NCBI RefSeq assembly: GCF_002886255.1
Contig: NZ_KZ614149.1
Location: 806,001-870,000 of the forward strand
Direction: 5' to 3'
From: Alteribacillus bidgolensis
Lineage (GTDB): Bacteria > Bacillota > Bacilli > Bacillales > Marinococcaceae
Length of the DNA stretch: 64,000 bases
This document shows, one piece after another, positions 61,161-64,000 of this stretch. Within the stretch, counting starts at the first letter, position 1, and each line of letters begins with the position of its first letter. Made by a program: the position numbers and the translations under genes. The notes beneath the pieces are model-generated. The model was not told the origin of the DNA. It ran no database searches and was given only the letters and a program-made list of their open reading frames with translations.

Positions 61161-62021
61161 GTGCCAGATTGGTTAGATATTGTTGTCCGGTCGTTAATCT
61201 TTTTAGTTATCCTTTTTATAATCACAAAAATAGTAGGAAAAAAACAACTTTCCCAACTTTCCTTTTTTGAATATGTTAGTGGTTTTACGATTGGTAGCAT
61301 AGGGTCAGAAGTAATCATGAATCTTGATCTTAAGGTTATGCATGGGATTATAGGTATTGTAATTTTTGGAGTAATGCCGTTTGTGGCAGGTTATATTTCA
61401 TTGAAAAGCAAGAAATTTCGGGATGTTATGGAAGGGAAAGGAACCGTTTTTATTAAGAATGGGAAAGTAATGGAAGAAAATTTGAAAAAGGAAAAATATA
61501 CGATTGATGAACTGATGCAGTTACTGCGAACGAAAGATGTTTTCCAAATTTCCGATGTGGAATTTGCTGTGTTAGAAGCTAATGGAGAATTAAATGTGTT
61601 ATTAAAGAAAGAAAATCAACCTTTAACAGCAAAAGATTTTGGAGTTAAAGTTCCCTCCTTTAAGGAACCGCAAACCGTCATAATGGATGGCGAAATTTTA
61701 GATGAACCATTATCTACTGTTGGTCAAAATCGAAATTGGTTAAAAACCGAATTAGAAAAGTTGGGTGTAACGATCGAAAACGTTTTTCTCGGTCAGGTGG
61801 ATTCTTTTGGACAGTTATCTGTAGATCTTTTCGATGATAAACTTAAAGTTGCTGAACCTGTAGAAAAACCATTAATCCTCGCAACGATGAAAAAATGTCA
61901 GGCGGATTTAGAACTGTTTGCTCTTGCGACAAATGTAGAAGAAGCAAAGCAGATGTATAGTAAAAACAGCAAGAAATTAGACAAAGCCATAAATAAAGTG
62001 ACTCCTCTATTAAGAGAATAA
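61161..62021 (+). CDS. 2Duf protein: DUF421 membrane domain fused to DUF1657
   Basis: 286 residues. Three membrane helices (residues ~5-85, with IITKIVGKKQLSQLSFFEYV), a DUF421 cytosolic domain (KGTVFIKNGKVMEENLKKEK, then LLRTKDVFQISDVEFAVLEA), and from about residue 233 a DUF1657 unit (ILATMKKCQADLELFALATN). This fusion is the last gene of spoVA2mob. Published work names 2Duf as a main cause of raised wet-heat and oxidant resistance of spores, through changes of the inner membrane. The gene here is intact. Confidence 0.9.
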   Translation: MPDWLDIVVRSLIFLVILFIITKIVGKKQLSQLSFFEYVSGFTIGSIGSEVIMNLDLKVMHGIIGIVIFGVMPFVAGYISLKSKKFRDVMEGKGTVFIKNGKVMEENLKKEKYTIDELMQLLRTKDVFQISDVEFAVLEANGELNVLLKKENQPLTAKDFGVKVPSFKEPQTVIMDGEILDEPLSTVGQNRNWLKTELEKLGVTIENVFLGQVDSFGQLSVDLFDDKLKVAEPVEKPLILATMKKCQADLELFALATNVEEAKQMYSKNSKKLDKAINKVTPLLRE

Positions 62022-62137
62022 GATAAATTTATATCTAACATAGAGGAGTGGTTCCTTTGTCGTATCATAATATATTTTTTCTTGTAATATACAGATTAGC
62101 TTTGTACTGTTCGACTATTAACAGGCCTGCATTTTGC

Positions 62138-63364
62138 TTATGGTGTAAAAACAACTTTCATTGTGTTTTGTTTTTTCTTATTAGAGGCGGTAGAGATTGC
62201 TTCCCGATAACGTTCCAACGGAAAATAATGGGTGATGAGTGGTTCAAGGTTCACTTTCTTTTGAGCCATCAAATCTACCGCAATTTGTAACGTTCTTTTT
62301 TGTTCGCCATTGTACACATCCGTACCATAAGCGAAACTTCCTTTGATTTCTAGTTCATTCAGCCAGATCATCGTCATATCAAGGTTATCCACAAAACTTG
62401 CTAATCCTAATAAAACAACTTTTCCTCCTTTTCTGGCAAAACGAAGTGCATCATGTAAACTTTTACGATTACCTACACATTCGTAAACAATATCTGCCCC
62501 TCCATGGACAATAGGCTCACCGAAAACAGGGTGTAATACGTGCGCATCGAAGGATTTAGCTACTTCAGTAACATACTCTTGTCGTCTCGATAAAAAAAAG
62601 ACTTCATCGGCTCCAAACTCTTTTGCTAGTTCCGCTTGAAAAGGATACTTCACTAACACTGCCACCTTGCAAGAAATATCTAATGCCCGAATGGCAGCTA
62701 TAACACAAATCCCAATGACACCTGAACCTATCACAAATACTGTATCTGTGTTTTTCGGAGGATTATGTAAAACAGTATGTAAAGCACAGCTAAACGGTTC
62801 AACAAGAACGCCATTTTCATCATTTACAATTTCAGGCAGTTTAATAATTTGACTTTCATGAGCTACAACGTTATTCCCCCAGCTTCCCCCCGTATCCTTG
62901 CATGTGCCAGTGAGCAATCCTGGTGAAATAGAACCGTTGCTCATGTTTTTACAAAGGTTGTAGTTGCCCTGATTACATTCACGACAAAGGGGTGTGATCC
63001 CCCTTGCTTTACAAGATAAAATAGGATCAATAACTACTCGCTCTCCGACCGATACATGTTCTACCTTACTTCCAACTTTTGAGATCGTTCCTGCTATTTC
63101 ATGGCCAATAGTAAAAGGAAATGAAATAAATGGAGATGTGGCAGGGCTGTCTTTCAGAGAAATTAAGTTTAAATCACTTCCGCAAATGCCGCCATATTTC
63201 ACTTTTATCTCAACCCATTTATCTGTAGGAAGTTCTGGAGTTCTAACATCTCGTAATTGAACACATGTGAAGGGCCCATTAACATAAAGCGATGGATGCA
63301 TTTTGCCCATCGCTTTACTAAAGGTGTATTTTGGCAAATTTAAGTTAAATTGTACAGCTTTCAT
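62138..63364 (-). CDS. zinc-dependent alcohol dehydrogenase family protein
   Basis: 408 residues. Medium-chain dehydrogenase with YGGICGSDLNLISL (catalytic Cys), GHEIAGTISKVGSKVEHVSV (zinc-binding GHE), a four-cysteine structural zinc site (about CKARGITPLCRECNQGNYNL) and a Rossmann motif VIGSGVIGICVIAAIRAL. Longer than usual by about 50 residues, mainly at the N-terminus. The substrate is unknown. It reads towards the end of the 2Duf operon. Confidence 0.85.
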   Translation of the reverse strand: MKAVQFNLNLPKYTFSKAMGKMHPSLYVNGPFTCVQLRDVRTPELPTDKWVEIKVKYGGICGSDLNLISLKDSPATSPFISFPFTIGHEIAGTISKVGSKVEHVSVGERVVIDPILSCKARGITPLCRECNQGNYNLCKNMSNGSISPGLLTGTCKDTGGSWGNNVVAHESQIIKLPEIVNDENGVLVEPFSCALHTVLHNPPKNTDTVFVIGSGVIGICVIAAIRALDISCKVAVLVKYPFQAELAKEFGADEVFFLSRRQEYVTEVAKSFDAHVLHPVFGEPIVHGGADIVYECVGNRKSLHDALRFARKGGKVVLLGLASFVDNLDMTMIWLNELEIKGSFAYGTDVYNGEQKRTLQIAVDLMAQKKVNLEPLITHYFPLERYREAISTASNKKKQNTMKVVFTP

Positions 63365-63409
63365 TATAACTACTCACTTTCTTGTTATTAAATTTTCTCT
63401 CTTTATACT

Positions 63410-63500
63410 TTAGAAAAATTAACTTTGTTAAAGGATCAAAGTATAAGTAAAACTACGGCTTCCACAATTTGCACTTGGCAGTAAGCCAAGTTTTTCTAAT
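63410..63500 (+). repeat. dispersed ~90-bp repeat, copy 7
   Basis: TAGAAAAATTAACTTTGTTAAA, GGATCAAAGTATAAGTAAAAC, TACGGCTTCCAC, ACTTGGCAGTAAGCCAAG, TTTTTCTAAT. The hairpin CTTGGC/GCCAAG is perfect, with changes on both arms relative to copies 5 and 6. It ends four bases from the aldolase stop codon. Confidence 0.85.
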
Positions 63501-63503
63501 ATT

Positions 63504-63998
63504 TTATTGCATGGGTACTTGCGGTATGATTTTTCCTTCAATTCTCTCAAAAATATCATCCAAATCCCGTCCTGTAATGGTAAGACCGTGGTTTTTCAAA
63601 CCAATAACTGTTCGGGATGGGTTTTTCGATTCACTGACTAATCGAGCAACTGATTCTGCTAGTTCTACTGTTCCGCATGGATAATTAAATTCCGTAGCCT
63701 TAATTCCATCCATCCACGCATGAATATGAACAATAGCTCCTACTTCGGGATGTTCTTGGTAGATCATCCAATGTTCAATTGCATCAACTGAAGCGCGTTT
63801 GGGTGTAATACGAGGTGGAACGCTAACTTTCATAGTATTCTTTTGGTCATCGTATCCGGAAATATAAAGAAAGTCTTTTCCTATTTTCCTCATGTTTGAC
63901 TTATCTATTCCACTTGCACTCATCCAAAAGCTATTGTTATCTTTACGGGCACTGAGATTTCCATAACTTAACCCGCCAATTCCATACAGCTTTTTCAG
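63504..63998 (-). CDS. class II aldolase/adducin family protein, N-terminus cut by window
   Basis: The frame is open from 63998 to the stop at 63504, about 164 residues, and continues past the window. GIGGLSYGNLSARKDNNSFW precedes MSASGIDKSN, then EHPEVGAIVHIHAWMDG with the zinc-binding histidines and the third His in GLKNHGLTITG. This is the fold of fuculose- and ribulose-5-phosphate aldolases or epimerases. Substrate unknown. An adjacent dehydrogenase could act in the same sugar or polyol pathway, which is only inferred. Confidence 0.8.
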   Translation of the reverse strand: MKKLYGIGGLSYGNLSARKDNNSFWMSASGIDKSNMRKIGKDFLYISGYDDQKNTMKVSVPPRITPKRASVDAIEHWMIYQEHPEVGAIVHIHAWMDGIKATEFNYPCGTVELAESVARLVSESKNPSRTVIGLKNHGLTITGRDLDDIFERIEGKIIPQVPMQ

Positions 63999-64000
63999 GT

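Noticed and set aside
62048..62290. 80-codon frame after the 2Duf gene, with AGAGGAG upstream
   Set aside because: Most of it overlaps the dehydrogenase gene on the other strand, and only the first 30 residues could be real. It may be a truncated gene but cannot be supported.
1..64000. CRISPR arrays, tRNA/rRNA genes, prophage or IS elements
   Set aside because: Both strands were scanned by eye; no regular direct repeats with spacers, no cloverleaf or rRNA signatures and no transposase were seen.

Overview
The window looks like a chromosomal segment of an endospore-forming Bacillaceae (Bacillota). It has low G+C content and Bacillus-type ribosome binding sites with frequent GTG and TTG starts. 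It carries spore genes (sspP, tgl, a gerA-C-B operon, spoVAC/AD/AE, a Spo0E-like phosphatase, a sporulenol/hopene cyclase) and a bacilliredoxin. No rRNA, tRNA, CRISPR array or intact transposase was seen.

Layout. 1-5.4 kb: end of an anaerobic cobalamin operon (cbiL-cbiF-cbiG-cbiA-cobA) running into B12 uptake genes (btuC, btuF). A broken Ni/Co permease and bluB (lower ligand synthesis) follow. 8-25 kb: scattered metabolic and membrane genes, including a Spo0E-like protein, a SIMPL protein, a divergent pair of CBO0543-family membrane proteins, a K+ channel, a Rieske/FAD oxidoreductase, a TPP enzyme, an M50 peptidase with hemerythrin, a CYP152-type P450 and a GNAT protein. 25-28.5 kb: a DsbA/FrnE-like gene with TGA in place of its first active-site Cys codon, sspP, tgl, a decayed cysteine hydrolase, a patatin and a small K+ channel. 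29-34 kb: SRPBCC-ArsR pair, a ribbon-helix-helix gene with a palindromic operator, TauE/SafE with a divergent LysR, a thioesterase, a TRIC-type channel and YuiD. 35-38.7 kb: cysJI sulfite reductase. 39.5-42 kb: CzrA-like repressor, CDF metal exporter and uvsE. 42.5-47 kb: germinant receptor. 49-55 kb: polysaccharide deacetylase, rifampin phosphotransferase, a frameshifted TetR gene and a DUF2515 gene. 55-58 kb: hopene/sporulenol cyclase and a secreted protein. 58.3-62 kb: a seven-gene operon with the content and order of spoVA2mob (DUF1657, YhcN/YlaJ, SpoVAC, SpoVAD, SpoVAE, DUF1657, DUF421-DUF1657 fusion), known in other bacilli for high spore heat resistance. The window ends with an alcohol dehydrogenase and a cut class II aldolase.

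Two patterns run through the whole window. First, seven copies of a ~90-bp repeat end in a terminator-like hairpin (CTCGGC-loop-GCCGAG-T5). Most copies abut the 3' end of a gene, and some supply that gene's TAG stop codon; the stem shows compensatory changes. Second, many accessory genes are decayed by several frameshifts while large genes such as rph, sqhC and cysJI are intact, so gene decay is more likely than poor sequence. The most interesting single signal is the in-frame TGA at codon 13 of the FrnE-like gene, followed by a small hairpin that fits the geometry of a bacterial SECIS element. It could be a selenoprotein or a nonsense mutation.
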